IMG/VR virus record: IMGVR_UViG_3300009109_000001
Span: 62,001 to 126,000 of that record
Direction: 5' to 3' (one strand)
Length of the DNA: 64,000 nucleotides
Source of the DNA: a virus
Under the pieces are notes generated by a model that worked only from the letters and a program-made list of their open reading frames with translations, did not search any database and was not told the origin of the DNA. Below, piece by piece: positions 34,266 through 41,689 of this stretch. Within the stretch, counting starts at the first letter, position 1. Every line of letters begins with the position of its first letter. The position numbers were made by a program, and so were the translations under genes.

Positions 34266-34615
34266 TGTATGAGTATCCTGCAACAATAGATCGTGTTGTA
34301 GATGGTGACACAATAGATGTTGATATTGACTTAGGATTTAGTATTATACTTAAAAAGCAACGAGTTCGCTTATTAGGTATCAACGCCCCTGAAAGTAGAA
34401 CACGCGATTTAGTAGAAAAAGAAAAAGGACTCGCCGCTAAAGCAAAAGTGCAAGAAATGTGCCCAGTAGGATCTAATGTTGTTATTAAAACATACTTGGA
34501 TAAGAAAGGTAAGTTTGGTAGATTACTAGGTGAAATTATGATAGAAGAAGTAAATCTTAATAATTATCTTGTAGAACATGGGTTTGCAACTGAATATTTA
34601 GGCGGTAGTAGATAA
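34265..34615 (+). CDS. thermonuclease (SNase)-like protein
   Basis: 116 aa. VVDGDTIDVDIDLG, QRVRLLGINAPE and DKKGKFGRLLGEI match the staphylococcal nuclease fold, with the catalytic Arg in VRLLGI and Asp/Thr in DGDT. It would cleave DNA or RNA in a Ca2+-dependent way. No signal peptide, so it acts in the cytoplasm, perhaps on host nucleic acid. Compact compared with secreted SNases (~150 aa). Coupled to the upstream 44-aa gene. Confidence 0.85.
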   Translation: MYEYPATIDRVVDGDTIDVDIDLGFSIILKKQRVRLLGINAPESRTRDLVEKEKGLAAKAKVQEMCPVGSNVVIKTYLDKKGKFGRLLGEIMIEEVNLNNYLVEHGFATEYLGGSR

Positions 34616-34641
34616 ATATATTAAATATACTTGGATTTATT

Positions 34642-35226
34642 ATGAAAATTAAACAAATTTTAGAAGGTAGAGCTGAAGACATTGATAAGCAAATTGCAAT
34701 GTTGCAGGCCGAGAAAGCCATGTTAGGTGGCGCCAAGCTGATAAAAGGTGGTGACGCTGAAGGAGGAACCATTGGCGGCGGCAATATGGGCGCCGCTGGC
34801 ATTATGACACCGACAAGGGTATCAGCCGCAGGCACAGGAGCAAGTGGCCCTCCAGGAAGGAATTATGCACCAAGACAGGTAGCCGCAGGCACAGGTCAGC
34901 ATGGGCCAGCAAATCGTTATGCACCAAAACCAAACTATGCAACTGGTGGTGATCCACTACTTCAAAGTGGTGGTGAATTTGATAGTAAACAAGATGGTGA
35001 TCCATATCTTCAAAACTTGATACGAAATGCCGGTGTAAAACCACGAAATAGTATGGCTCCCACACCTAGAAAGAACCCGTTTCGAGGAACACCAAAAAGA
35101 GGTGATGATAGTCCAGAATGGTATAATAAAGGCAATACTAAAACAGCAAAGCCGAATTTACTGAAGTGGATGAAGAAAAATGCAACACAACCTAAAGCAT
35201 TTGATCAAGATAACGTTAATAAGTAA
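34642..35226 (+). CDS. disordered virion protein (MKIKQILEGR leader)
   Basis: 194 aa. The leader MKIKQILE|GR ends in an ILE site as required for T4-type prohead protease. The rest is mostly unstructured Gly/Ala/Pro/Asn with a basic C-terminus (about 145-185). GATAAATA and TTAAATA boxes precede it. It overlaps the next gene by one base, and that gene carries a similar leader. Confidence 0.5.
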   Translation: MKIKQILEGRAEDIDKQIAMLQAEKAMLGGAKLIKGGDAEGGTIGGGNMGAAGIMTPTRVSAAGTGASGPPGRNYAPRQVAAGTGQHGPANRYAPKPNYATGGDPLLQSGGEFDSKQDGDPYLQNLIRNAGVKPRNSMAPTPRKNPFRGTPKRGDDSPEWYNKGNTKTAKPNLLKWMKKNATQPKAFDQDNVNK

Positions 35227-35780
35227 TGAAAATTAATGAAGTAATACTTGAGAATAAAGATCGCCTTGCTAAAAAGATTGAAAAACTCAATCAAGAAATA
35301 GAGATTGCTAAAGAAAAAACTGGCAAGGCGCCTGCTAAATTACAAAAAGAACTTGATCGTTTAGTAACGGCTTTTCCTGATTTTGCTGATTACCAGGCAG
35401 AAAAACAACAAGCGGCTCGACAATCTAGTCATGATGATATGTTGTCAAGAATTAAAACAGCCGAGTTTGGTGTTGGTACAAGTACAAATTTAATAGCTGC
35501 CGAAGCAGGTGATATGGCAATAGCATTACATATGCTACGTGATGTGCCTGGCCAATTGGATGATGACATAGCAAATGTATTAATGTCATTTAATGGCAGG
35601 TCAAAAACAAATCCACCATCAAGACAAGAAGTAGAAATAGCAAAAGCAATTATTGTTCGTGCTAAAGAACTTGGTGTACTTGATGCATATAAAAAACGAG
35701 CAATAAAAAAATTAGATAAAGATAAAATGAAGTGGGATTATGATAAAGAAAATCCTGCAGAGTTTCAAGACGAAGATTAA
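35226..35780 (+). CDS. helical virion protein (MKINEVILENK leader)
   Basis: 184 aa. The leader MKINEVILE|NK resembles the preceding gene's and other capsid-targeting-like peptides. A coiled coil (10-45) is followed by a globular helical domain and a charged tail. No enzymatic motif. It converges with the SET-domain gene with only a 3-nt gap. Confidence 0.5.
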   Translation: MKINEVILENKDRLAKKIEKLNQEIEIAKEKTGKAPAKLQKELDRLVTAFPDFADYQAEKQQAARQSSHDDMLSRIKTAEFGVGTSTNLIAAEAGDMAIALHMLRDVPGQLDDDIANVLMSFNGRSKTNPPSRQEVEIAKAIIVRAKELGVLDAYKKRAIKKLDKDKMKWDYDKENPAEFQDED

Positions 35781-35783
35781 AAT

Positions 35784-36146
35784 CTAATCAATAGTTTTAT
35801 CACCTTCCGTTAAAGATCGTACAGTTAATATCTCACCTTTTTTAAGTGGTCGGTTAATAGATAAATGTAAGCACCATGCTTCTTCATACCGTAGTCCCCA
35901 ATCATAACCACCTGATAACATCATTTCTCGCAGTGAGCAGTTGGGGTTGTCTGATGTTGTTAAAAATGCACCTAATTCTGTAGTTATTAAAGAACCCTCG
36001 CCAGCATGGCCGCGACCTTGCCCCACATGAATGTGAGGATGAGTAACTGAAGTTATTCCGACAAATCTTCTATGTGGTATATCTTCTGCGGCGCATAGGA
36101 CAAAAACGCCTTTCTTTTTTCGTATTGTTAAGAATGTAGGTAACAT
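35784..36146 (-). CDS. SET-domain protein
   Basis: 120 aa. KKGVFVLCAAEDIPHRRF, then ELGAFLTTSDNPNCSLRE (the NHSxxPNC motif with HS replaced by TS) and INRPLKKGEILTVRS (the GEEL motif) follow the SET methyltransferase core order. SET enzymes transfer methyl groups from S-adenosylmethionine to lysine. The protein lacks pre- and post-SET modules and the catalytic Tyr region is not obvious, so activity is uncertain. Convergent with the preceding late genes. Confidence 0.65.
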   Translation of the reverse strand: MLPTFLTIRKKKGVFVLCAAEDIPHRRFVGITSVTHPHIHVGQGRGHAGEGSLITTELGAFLTTSDNPNCSLREMMLSGGYDWGLRYEEAWCLHLSINRPLKKGEILTVRSLTEGDKTID

Positions 36147-36212
36147 ATAATATTTAAAGTGGTTTCTGATATAATAATAACTTGACTTAATTGTACTATA
36201 ATAAAGAAAAGG

Positions 36213-36220
36213 TATAAATA
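36213..36220 (+). promoter_or_regulatory. T4-type late promoter TATAAATA
   Basis: Exact TATAAATA; the predicted +1 at 36226 lies 2 nt before the hairpin at 36228. An upstream TTGACT/TATAAT combination has wrong spacing and is not called. Confidence 0.7.
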
Positions 36221-36227
36221 AAAACAG

Positions 36228-36253
36228 TTTAGGCGGCTTGTCTTGCGCCTAAA
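36228..36253 (+). promoter_or_regulatory. 5'-end hairpin in leader of the synthetase-like gene
   Basis: TTTAGGCG (36228-36235) pairs with CGCCTAAA (36246-36253), an 8-bp stem with a 10-nt loop, at the very 5' end of the predicted late transcript and ahead of the GGAGAA ribosome-binding site. It may protect the mRNA or regulate translation. Confidence 0.55.
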
Positions 36254-36275
36254 AAAATTTGACTGGAGAATAAGA

Positions 36276-37133
36276 ATGACGCAATTAATTAACCCTCAAC
36301 AGTTTACTGAAGCCACAGGCCTATTAAGGTCTTTTTTTATGGCTAAAGGATTTGAAGAGGTACATACTCAAAATAGATTATCAATATTAGCCGCGTGTGA
36401 AGATCCAACAACTGTAGCAACATATAACTATGCCGGAGAAGTTTGGCCACTTCCACAAACTGGCCAAATGTGGCTCGAGTACGAGCTTTTAACTAAACCC
36501 CATGTCCCGGGGTTTTTTTGTGTTTCAACATCCTATAGGCAAGAACCTAATGTTGTAGAAGGTAGACATGATTTAATTTTCCCAATGTTTGAATTTGAAA
36601 TGCCAGGTGACATGAATGATTTAGAAAAAATGGAAAAAGAACTTATGGAATACTTAGGTTGGTGTTCTAAGGGTGGAGTTGTTGCAAAGGATTATCTTGC
36701 ATGGTGCGAGGATTTTGGTGTTCAAGAACTCGAGCATGAGCACGAAGACGCAATGTGTAAGAATTGGCAAGGTAGAGTTTGCATGATTAAAAACTTCCCT
36801 AATTACACAAGTCCTTTTTGGAACATGAAACAAAATGGTGACGGAACGGCCGCAAAAATTGATGTAATTATAGCGGGCATGGAAACTATTGGTTCAGCAG
36901 AGCGCAGTAGTGACACTACTGAAATGCGAGAAATGTTTCATACAATTAGTGATGGTATGTATGCAGATTTATTGTTTGGAACATTTGGTAAAGATCGTGT
37001 AACAAAAGAACTAGATGACTTTTTACAATTAGATTTTATTCCAAGAGTAGGTGGTGGAATAGGCATGACACGTTTTATTCATGCGATGGAACAATATAAG
37101 TTGCGTGGTATAGTAGCAAATATGCACCGATAA
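36276..37133 (+). CDS. class II tRNA-synthetase core protein (AsnRS/AspRS-like or AS-AR-like)
   Basis: 285 aa from ATG 36276, which has GGAGAA 6 nt upstream. Motif 2 is FCVSTSYRQEPNVVEGRHDL (81-100) with FEFEM following, and motif 3 is GGGIGMTR (259-266), typical of class IIb (Asp/Asn/Lys) synthetases. The N-terminal anticodon-binding OB fold is absent. The size equals the archaeal AS-AR enzyme, an asparagine synthetase derived from AspRS/AsnRS. So it may make free asparagine, or aminoacylate or modify a nonstandard RNA. A tRNA-like gene with odd features starts 7 nt downstream. Confidence 0.75.
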   Translation: MTQLINPQQFTEATGLLRSFFMAKGFEEVHTQNRLSILAACEDPTTVATYNYAGEVWPLPQTGQMWLEYELLTKPHVPGFFCVSTSYRQEPNVVEGRHDLIFPMFEFEMPGDMNDLEKMEKELMEYLGWCSKGGVVAKDYLAWCEDFGVQELEHEHEDAMCKNWQGRVCMIKNFPNYTSPFWNMKQNGDGTAAKIDVIIAGMETIGSAERSSDTTEMREMFHTISDGMYADLLFGTFGKDRVTKELDDFLQLDFIPRVGGGIGMTRFIHAMEQYKLRGIVANMHR

Positions 37134-37140
37134 AAAATGA

Positions 37141-37227
37141 TCCGGGGTGCTGGAATAGGTATACAGGCCCTACCGTTTATAGGGTGCCCAATGGGCAATG
37201 TTGGTTCGATCCCAACCCCCGGAGCCA
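37141..37227 (+). tRNA. class II tRNA with Leu-like body and abnormal anticodon loop
   Basis: Acceptor TCCGGGG/CCCCGGA (37141-37147 and 37217-37223), discriminator G, encoded CCA (37225-37227). D-arm GCTGGAATAGGTATACAGG is leucine-like. The anticodon stem CCCTA/TAGGG closes loop CCGTTTA, putting GTT at 34-36, but with C instead of the invariant T at 33 and T at 37. A long variable arm TGCCC/GGGCA follows, then a T-arm with GTTGG/CCAAC and TTCGATC. G73 is not the leucine discriminator A73. Identity is therefore unclear: Leu body, Asn-like triplet, Ser/Asn-like G73. Confidence 0.75.
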
Positions 37228-37262
37228 ATTATTTATGCTTGGAAATAGCATAAATATGTATT

Positions 37263-39269
37263 ATGAAGTTTGGAATATTTGTTCTGTTGACGGCGCTGTC
37301 GATCAGCGCCGTTGCCGCATATTATAGTATTATTGGCTTAATGGCAATATTTGCCGCGGCCGCTGTGCCTATAGCAATTATGGGTGTAGTATTAGAGATA
37401 GGTAAGTTAGTAACTGCCTCGTGGCTCTACCAGTTTTGGGCTCGCATACCAAAATTTCTAAAGTATTATCTTACTATAGCAGTTGTTGTCTTAATGTTCA
37501 TTACGTCTATGGGTATCTTTGGCTTTTTATCCAAAGCACACGTAGAGCAAACAAGTAATACAACACAAGCAGAAGCAAAAGTAGAGCGTATTAATGAAAA
37601 GATTAATCGATTTACTGGGCGAGTAAATGTTACTAAAGAGAAAATAGAGCGGTTGCAAAGTAAAGATCACGGTCAGCATAATACAAATATTGCCTCAGCT
37701 ATTGAACAACAAGAAGAAATACGTGATGGTGCTTGGGGTAGAGTCAGCAGTAGTATTAGCCAAGAGAATCAACAAATAACAGCATTAAGAGCGCAATTAG
37801 AAAAAGATATTGCTATACAAGAACAACGAGTGTCTAATGCTATAGATCGTGTGCGTGATGATGTTGCTGTTAAACAACAAGCAATAGACCGTATAAATCA
37901 ACAATTAGCACAATTAGATAAAGAAGTTCAAGCATATGTAGATAAAGGCGTAGAGAAGCGGACATGGGGACAACCGATTGATTGGATTAAGCGTGGTAAA
38001 GAATTGCGTGAAAAACAAAAACCCGAGCGAGAGGCCTTGGCATTTAAAATTAGAGAGATTGAGCAAGAGATAGATGGTATAAGGCAGGATGAACTTGCCA
38101 TCTCAAATGAAGTGCAAACAGAAATTACTGCATTGCGCGAAGCATTAGCAGTTGCTATTCGACCACATCAAAATAAAATAGCACAATTGCGTGAAAATAC
38201 CCAATCAGAAATTGATGAAGCTAATGCTGAAATTAAACAACTTCAAGAACAAATGGGTATGAAAGCAGATGAAGTAGAAACAAAAGTAAATGAATTAGAA
38301 GTAGTAATAGAAGATTACTATACACAGATAGATACACTTAAAGAGCAACGTTTTGTACTTGCTACAGAAGTACGCCAGTTAGAAGTAGAAGTAGGGCCTA
38401 TTAAATACATTGCTGGTTTAGTATACGGATCTAATGTTACACGTGATTTATTAGAAGAAGCAGTACGTTGGGTAATTATTACAATTATATTTGTATTTGA
38501 TCCACTTGCAGTATTATTAGTTGTTGCTGGTAATATGACATTAAAACGTTTTAGAGATCCTTCCGAAAAAAAAAGACCGATCCACGCTGGGCCGAAGCAG
38601 GATTCTAACCAGGAAGAAACAGTGAGAATAGAGGAAGTTGTTGTTGAAAAGGAAGTAGTTGTTGAAAAAGAAGTTCCTGTAGAAGTAATTAAAGAAATCA
38701 TTAAAGAAGTAAAAGTTCCTGTTGAGAAAGAAGTTATTGTTGAGAAAATAGTAGAGAAGGAAGTTCCAGTAGAAGTAATTAAAGAAGTAGAAGTAGAGAA
38801 AATTGTTGAAAAAATTGTAGAAAAAGAAGTGCCAGTAGAAGTTATTAAAGAAGTTATTAAAGAGGTAGAAGTTCCTGTTGAAAAGATTGTAGAAAAAATT
38901 GTAGAAGTTGAGAAAATAGTAGAGAAGGAAGTTCCTGTAGAAGTAATTAAGGAAGTAGAAGTAATTAAGGAAGTTCCGGTAGAAGTTGAAAAAATAGTAG
39001 AAAAAACTGTAGTAGAAACAGAGCAATTAGAAGGCACTCCCATAGTAGTATTAAAAGAGGATAAGAAAAAAGTTAAAAAGTTAGAAAAAGAAATAGCACA
39101 ATTAAAAACTAAACTAACTGGTGCTGAAAATACTGCTAATTTTAATCAGGAACAGGTAGATAATTTACTTACTCGCTTAAATAGTGGTGTAAACATAGAA
39201 GAGTTTACAGATGAGGAACAAGAGTTCTTACAAAATTATTTAAGCAGACAAGATGTCCTCGGCGGATAA
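37263..39269 (+). CDS. large membrane-anchored coiled-coil protein with Val/Glu/Lys repeats
   Basis: 668 aa. Hydrophobic segments at about 5-45 and 66-92, a long coiled-coil domain (about 100-375), another membrane segment (about 398-425), then a repetitive region (about 455-585) of units like KEVPVEVIKEV and EKIVEKIV, and a C-terminal coiled coil. No enzyme motif. It could be an inner-membrane scaffold made late in infection or a virion ejection protein; similar layouts occur in marine T4-like phages. CATAAATA lies 6 nt before the ATG. It overlaps the next gene by 17 nt. Confidence 0.6.
   Translation: MKFGIFVLLTALSISAVAAYYSIIGLMAIFAAAAVPIAIMGVVLEIGKLVTASWLYQFWARIPKFLKYYLTIAVVVLMFITSMGIFGFLSKAHVEQTSNTTQAEAKVERINEKINRFTGRVNVTKEKIERLQSKDHGQHNTNIASAIEQQEEIRDGAWGRVSSSISQENQQITALRAQLEKDIAIQEQRVSNAIDRVRDDVAVKQQAIDRINQQLAQLDKEVQAYVDKGVEKRTWGQPIDWIKRGKELREKQKPEREALAFKIREIEQEIDGIRQDELAISNEVQTEITALREALAVAIRPHQNKIAQLRENTQSEIDEANAEIKQLQEQMGMKADEVETKVNELEVVIEDYYTQIDTLKEQRFVLATEVRQLEVEVGPIKYIAGLVYGSNVTRDLLEEAVRWVIITIIFVFDPLAVLLVVAGNMTLKRFRDPSEKKRPIHAGPKQDSNQEETVRIEEVVVEKEVVVEKEVPVEVIKEIIKEVKVPVEKEVIVEKIVEKEVPVEVIKEVEVEKIVEKIVEKEVPVEVIKEVIKEVEVPVEKIVEKIVEVEKIVEKEVPVEVIKEVEVIKEVPVEVEKIVEKTVVETEQLEGTPIVVLKEDKKKVKKLEKEIAQLKTKLTGAENTANFNQEQVDNLLTRLNSGVNIEEFTDEEQEFLQNYLSRQDVLGG
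38633..39010 (+). repeat. coding tandem repeats (Val-Glu-Lys-Ile)
   Basis: Degenerate in-frame repeats of GAAGTTCCTGTAGAAGTAAT-like units encoding KEVPVEVIKE and VEKIVEK blocks. The minus strand therefore shows long open frames that are shadows. Not a CRISPR array: no spacers, repeats vary with codon-third positions. Confidence 0.8.
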
Positions 39270-39645
39270 ATTAACAATAATAACACCACCAGATAGATAT
39301 TATGGTGCTGATGTAAACATATTAATATCAGGTTTTAGTAAAGACGAACAAAGTGAATTAATATTAGTACTTGATAATATAGATGCAGAGTGCTGTTTAG
39401 CAATAAATGATATGACTCCCGAGAGAGATACAGAATGGATGCTTGACACAGCTCTAAGATGTAGTATAATAATATTTAATCTTAAATGGGCAAAAGTAGA
39501 GAGAGATGCAATATGCTTTGGTTGGTTATTAAGTAAGAGTAATTGTTATTATAAGTGTGATGATAAAACTGCTAAACTAGTAGGATTATTTAACACAAAT
39601 AGAATAGAAAGTATTATAGAGCCTATAAAACAATTGGAGGAATAA
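39253..39645 (+). CDS. hypothetical protein, Rossmann-like
   Basis: 130 aa. ITPPDRYYGADVNILISG, then a segment with SIIIFNLKWAKVERDAICFGWLLSKS, has the flavour of small nucleoside deoxyribosyltransferase- or TIR-like Rossmann folds, but no catalytic set is convincing. It lies between the large membrane protein (17-nt overlap) and the bS21 gene (1-nt overlap), so it is part of that operon. Confidence 0.4.
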   Translation: MSSADKLTIITPPDRYYGADVNILISGFSKDEQSELILVLDNIDAECCLAINDMTPERDTEWMLDTALRCSIIIFNLKWAKVERDAICFGWLLSKSNCYYKCDDKTAKLVGLFNTNRIESIIEPIKQLEE

Positions 39646-39965
39646 TGGCACGGGATTGGAATAATAAAAATACAAGTTGGGATAAAAATAGAGGTGGAAA
39701 GAAACCTTATAGAAAACCAATAGATTATAAAGTTAGTCCAGTAAAAATATCTGGACTTAAAGTTTGGGTGCAAAATGGTGATGTGGATAAAGCCTTACGC
39801 AAATTTAAAAAGAAAGTAGCCAATTCCGGTAAATTACAAGATTTAAAAGCTCGTGAACAATATGAAAAACCTAGTATTGCAAGAAAACGTGCTAAAGACA
39901 TTGCCCGTAAGCGACATTTAAAAGAAGTTGCTGAAAATTCCATCCATCGTAAACGAAAATATTAA
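39645..39965 (+). CDS. rpsU: ribosomal protein bS21 homologue
   Basis: 106 aa. Residues about 33-96 match bS21: VWVQNGDVDKALRKFKKKV, then GKLQDLKAREQYEKPS and RKRAKDIARKRHLK. Host bS21 sits on the 30S platform near the anti-Shine-Dalgarno and helps initiation. The phage copy has a ~30-residue Lys/Asn/Trp-rich N-terminal extension absent in bacteria. Phage-encoded bS21 is known in pelagiphages. It may replace the host protein and bias 30S subunits toward phage mRNAs, which is attractive given the predicted leaderless transcripts here. Followed by a strong hairpin. Confidence 0.92.
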   Translation: MARDWNNKNTSWDKNRGGKKPYRKPIDYKVSPVKISGLKVWVQNGDVDKALRKFKKKVANSGKLQDLKAREQYEKPSIARKRAKDIARKRHLKEVAENSIHRKRKY

Positions 39966-39980
39966 CCCTGCCGTGTGAAG

Positions 39981-40004
39981 AAAAAGGGGGGCACAATGCC
40001 CCCC
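39981..40004 (-). terminator. Rho-independent terminator after hsp20
   Basis: Seven-base-pair stem GGGGGGC/GCCCCCC (39986-39992 and 39998-40004) with loop ACAAT. On the minus strand the stem is followed by TTTTTC, so it terminates hsp20 transcription; on the plus strand it may also stop the bS21 operon, although the following run is CT-rich. Confidence 0.88.
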
Positions 40005-40027
40005 TCTCCTCTTTGGGTTAGCGAAAC

Positions 40028-40459
40028 TTAGAACTTAATTTCGATCTCCTTTGGCTTCAGTGCTTCAGGTACTTCCTGTTTAAGACTAACCTTTAACATT
40101 CCGTCCTTGCATACTGCCGATACAACTTCGACATATTCTGCCAAGTTCCAAGAGCGTCTGAAGTCGCGTGTTGCGATGCCCTTGTGTAGCCAATTCTGTT
40201 CGTCTGAGTCCTCTTTGTGACCAGCGACAGTCAATTGTCCATTATCAACAGTTACTGAAAGATCACCCTGAGAAAACCCAGCAACGGCAATGGTAATTAC
40301 ATACTCAGAGTCGCTGATGCGTTCAATATTGTAGGGTGGGTAGGACGGTGCTTGATGTGTAAAAAGCCTGTCCATATCGCCAAATAAGCGATCGAATCCG
40401 ACCATGTGTCGGTTAAGTGTGGGGATAAGATTTCCCGCAGTGATTCTATACTCAGTCAT
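40028..40459 (-). CDS. hsp20: small heat-shock protein Hsp20 (IbpA-like)
   Basis: 143 aa. Alpha-crystallin domain: YNIERISDSEYVITIAVAG, then GQLTVAGHKE, a RDFRRSWNLAEYV beta-6/7 segment, and DGMLKVSLKQEVPE. An I/L-x-I-type C-terminal tail (KEIEIKF) supports oligomerisation. It holds unfolding proteins; in T4-like marine phages it likely supports assembly. AAGGAGG lies 7 nt before the ATG and a consensus promoter 66 nt upstream, so it is an independently and strongly expressed gene. Confidence 0.93.
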   Translation of the reverse strand: MTEYRITAGNLIPTLNRHMVGFDRLFGDMDRLFTHQAPSYPPYNIERISDSEYVITIAVAGFSQGDLSVTVDNGQLTVAGHKEDSDEQNWLHKGIATRDFRRSWNLAEYVEVVSAVCKDGMLKVSLKQEVPEALKPKEIEIKF

Positions 40460-40524
40460 TTTAAGTTCCTCCTTATGTTAAGCGAGTAAGTTTATGAGCC
40501 TCCAAATTGAGCACTCATATACAT

Positions 40525-40553
40525 ATTATAGCACCATTACTATGATATGTCAA
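40525..40553 (-). promoter_or_regulatory. consensus sigma70 promoter for hsp20
   Basis: On the minus strand TTGACA (40553-40548), 17-nt spacer, TATAAT (40530-40525), giving a start near 40518 and a ~59-nt leader with a canonical ribosome-binding site. It shows that leadered early transcripts coexist with leaderless ones. Confidence 0.85.
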
Positions 40554-40558
40554 TATAT

Positions 40559-41638
40559 TTATCGTTTTCTTAACCGATCAATTAACTCTTTTTCACGTAT
40601 GAACTCTTTGGTTTGTGTAAATTCTTCAAAATCTTTATCGGTAAAATTCATAGATCTGTGATCGTTGCATAAGAATATCATATCATAATAGTTCCAATTT
40701 TTGTATTCCGGAATGAGATAATTTTTTACAGGTTCAGTCCATCTTTCTTTGATGTAGTCTATTGTTTCATTAATTGAATCGTAATTATATGCTGATTTTG
40801 TTAAATTGAATCCTATCATAAAAAACCAATTGTCACTTACTTTAGTTGCACATACTTGATCAACCCAATTATCTATATTATCTCTTACTTTATTCCATTT
40901 TGCCGGCCAACGAATTTCTTCAAAAACATCATCTATGCCATCTATGCTGTATGTCATGGTAACTGATCTAAATTCTTTAAAGATTTTGTATTTTTCACTA
41001 TTAGTATCTACTTTTACTGTACCATTAGTATTATATTCTACTCGTACTGAACTTCGTTGTTCTTTTGGTATTTTTTCTAAAGTTTTAAGATGAGTAGCTG
41101 TGAGTAATGGTTCTCCACCATTAAAATGTATCCATTCTAAATTTTTATAATCAATGTTTGGAGGATCTTCAGTAATAGGTTTCCATTCTTTTATATCAAT
41201 GCTGTTTCTGTGATTTCTATCATGGCCAGCCGGTCTTTGTAGTAACGTATTCCATGTTGAACTATAATAAGATGTACATGTATTACATGCTAAATTACAT
41301 AAATTACCTACCCAAAAATCAAATCTATATGGAGCATCAGAATCGATGTAATCTTCATAATTATTATGTAGTTTTAACCAATTTCTGTTAACGTCTAGTC
41401 TTCTACTCGAGCGTCCGTCACTATGTTTTTCGTTTTCGACGCAACCTTCACATTCTTCTGGTATTTCTCCCCGGTCAAATTTTGCTCTAATATCTTTAAG
41501 GTAAGGATCATTCCATACATCGTCAGGAGTAGTTACTTTACCTCCTTCATGTAAACAACAACAAAATACCTTGCCAGGTTCTGTTATTGACATACTAACA
41601 TATGGTTCTATGCAGAAGAATTTATGATTTGGATTCAT
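40559..41638 (-). CDS. radical SAM protein with twitch/SPASM-type cysteines
   Basis: 359 aa. The radical SAM motif is CNLACNTC (Cx3Cx2C) near residue 112, followed by FNGGEPLL (GGE motif) and NTNGT. The N-terminal cysteines FFCIEPYV, VFCCCLHE and CEGCVENE may ligate an auxiliary cluster. Similar proteins occur in cyanophage-type myoviruses with unknown substrate. On its strand, TATAAATA-TTGGA-ATG stands in the leaderless register. Its 3' end abuts the hsp20 promoter. Confidence 0.8.
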   Translation of the reverse strand: MNPNHKFFCIEPYVSMSITEPGKVFCCCLHEGGKVTTPDDVWNDPYLKDIRAKFDRGEIPEECEGCVENEKHSDGRSSRRLDVNRNWLKLHNNYEDYIDSDAPYRFDFWVGNLCNLACNTCTSYYSSTWNTLLQRPAGHDRNHRNSIDIKEWKPITEDPPNIDYKNLEWIHFNGGEPLLTATHLKTLEKIPKEQRSSVRVEYNTNGTVKVDTNSEKYKIFKEFRSVTMTYSIDGIDDVFEEIRWPAKWNKVRDNIDNWVDQVCATKVSDNWFFMIGFNLTKSAYNYDSINETIDYIKERWTEPVKNYLIPEYKNWNYYDMIFLCNDHRSMNFTDKDFEEFTQTKEFIREKELIDRLRKR

Positions 41639-41643
41639 TCCAA

Positions 41644-41651
41644 TATTTATA
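41644..41651 (-). promoter_or_regulatory. T4-type late promoter TATAAATA, leaderless register
   Basis: Minus-strand TATAAATA (41651 to 41644), 5 nt (TTGGA), then ATG at 41638. Confidence 0.78.
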
Positions 41652-41689
41652 GATTGCGCTAAATACTGAAGACGGATTAGGAGCGACGA

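Noticed and set aside
36182-36202. TTGACT followed by TATAAT upstream of the synthetase-like gene
   Set aside because: Only 9 nt separate the boxes; the exact late promoter at 36213 explains the gene better.
38633-39010. Repeated units that could suggest a CRISPR array
   Set aside because: Repeats are in-frame, contiguous and vary at third positions, with no unique spacers; they encode a protein repeat.
38318-39043. Long minus-strand open frames (241 and 161 aa) opposite the Val-Glu-Lys repeats
   Set aside because: They are antisense shadows of the low-complexity plus-strand repeat; composition (Ser/Thr/Ile or Phe/Tyr/Asn only) is not protein-like and there is no start signal.
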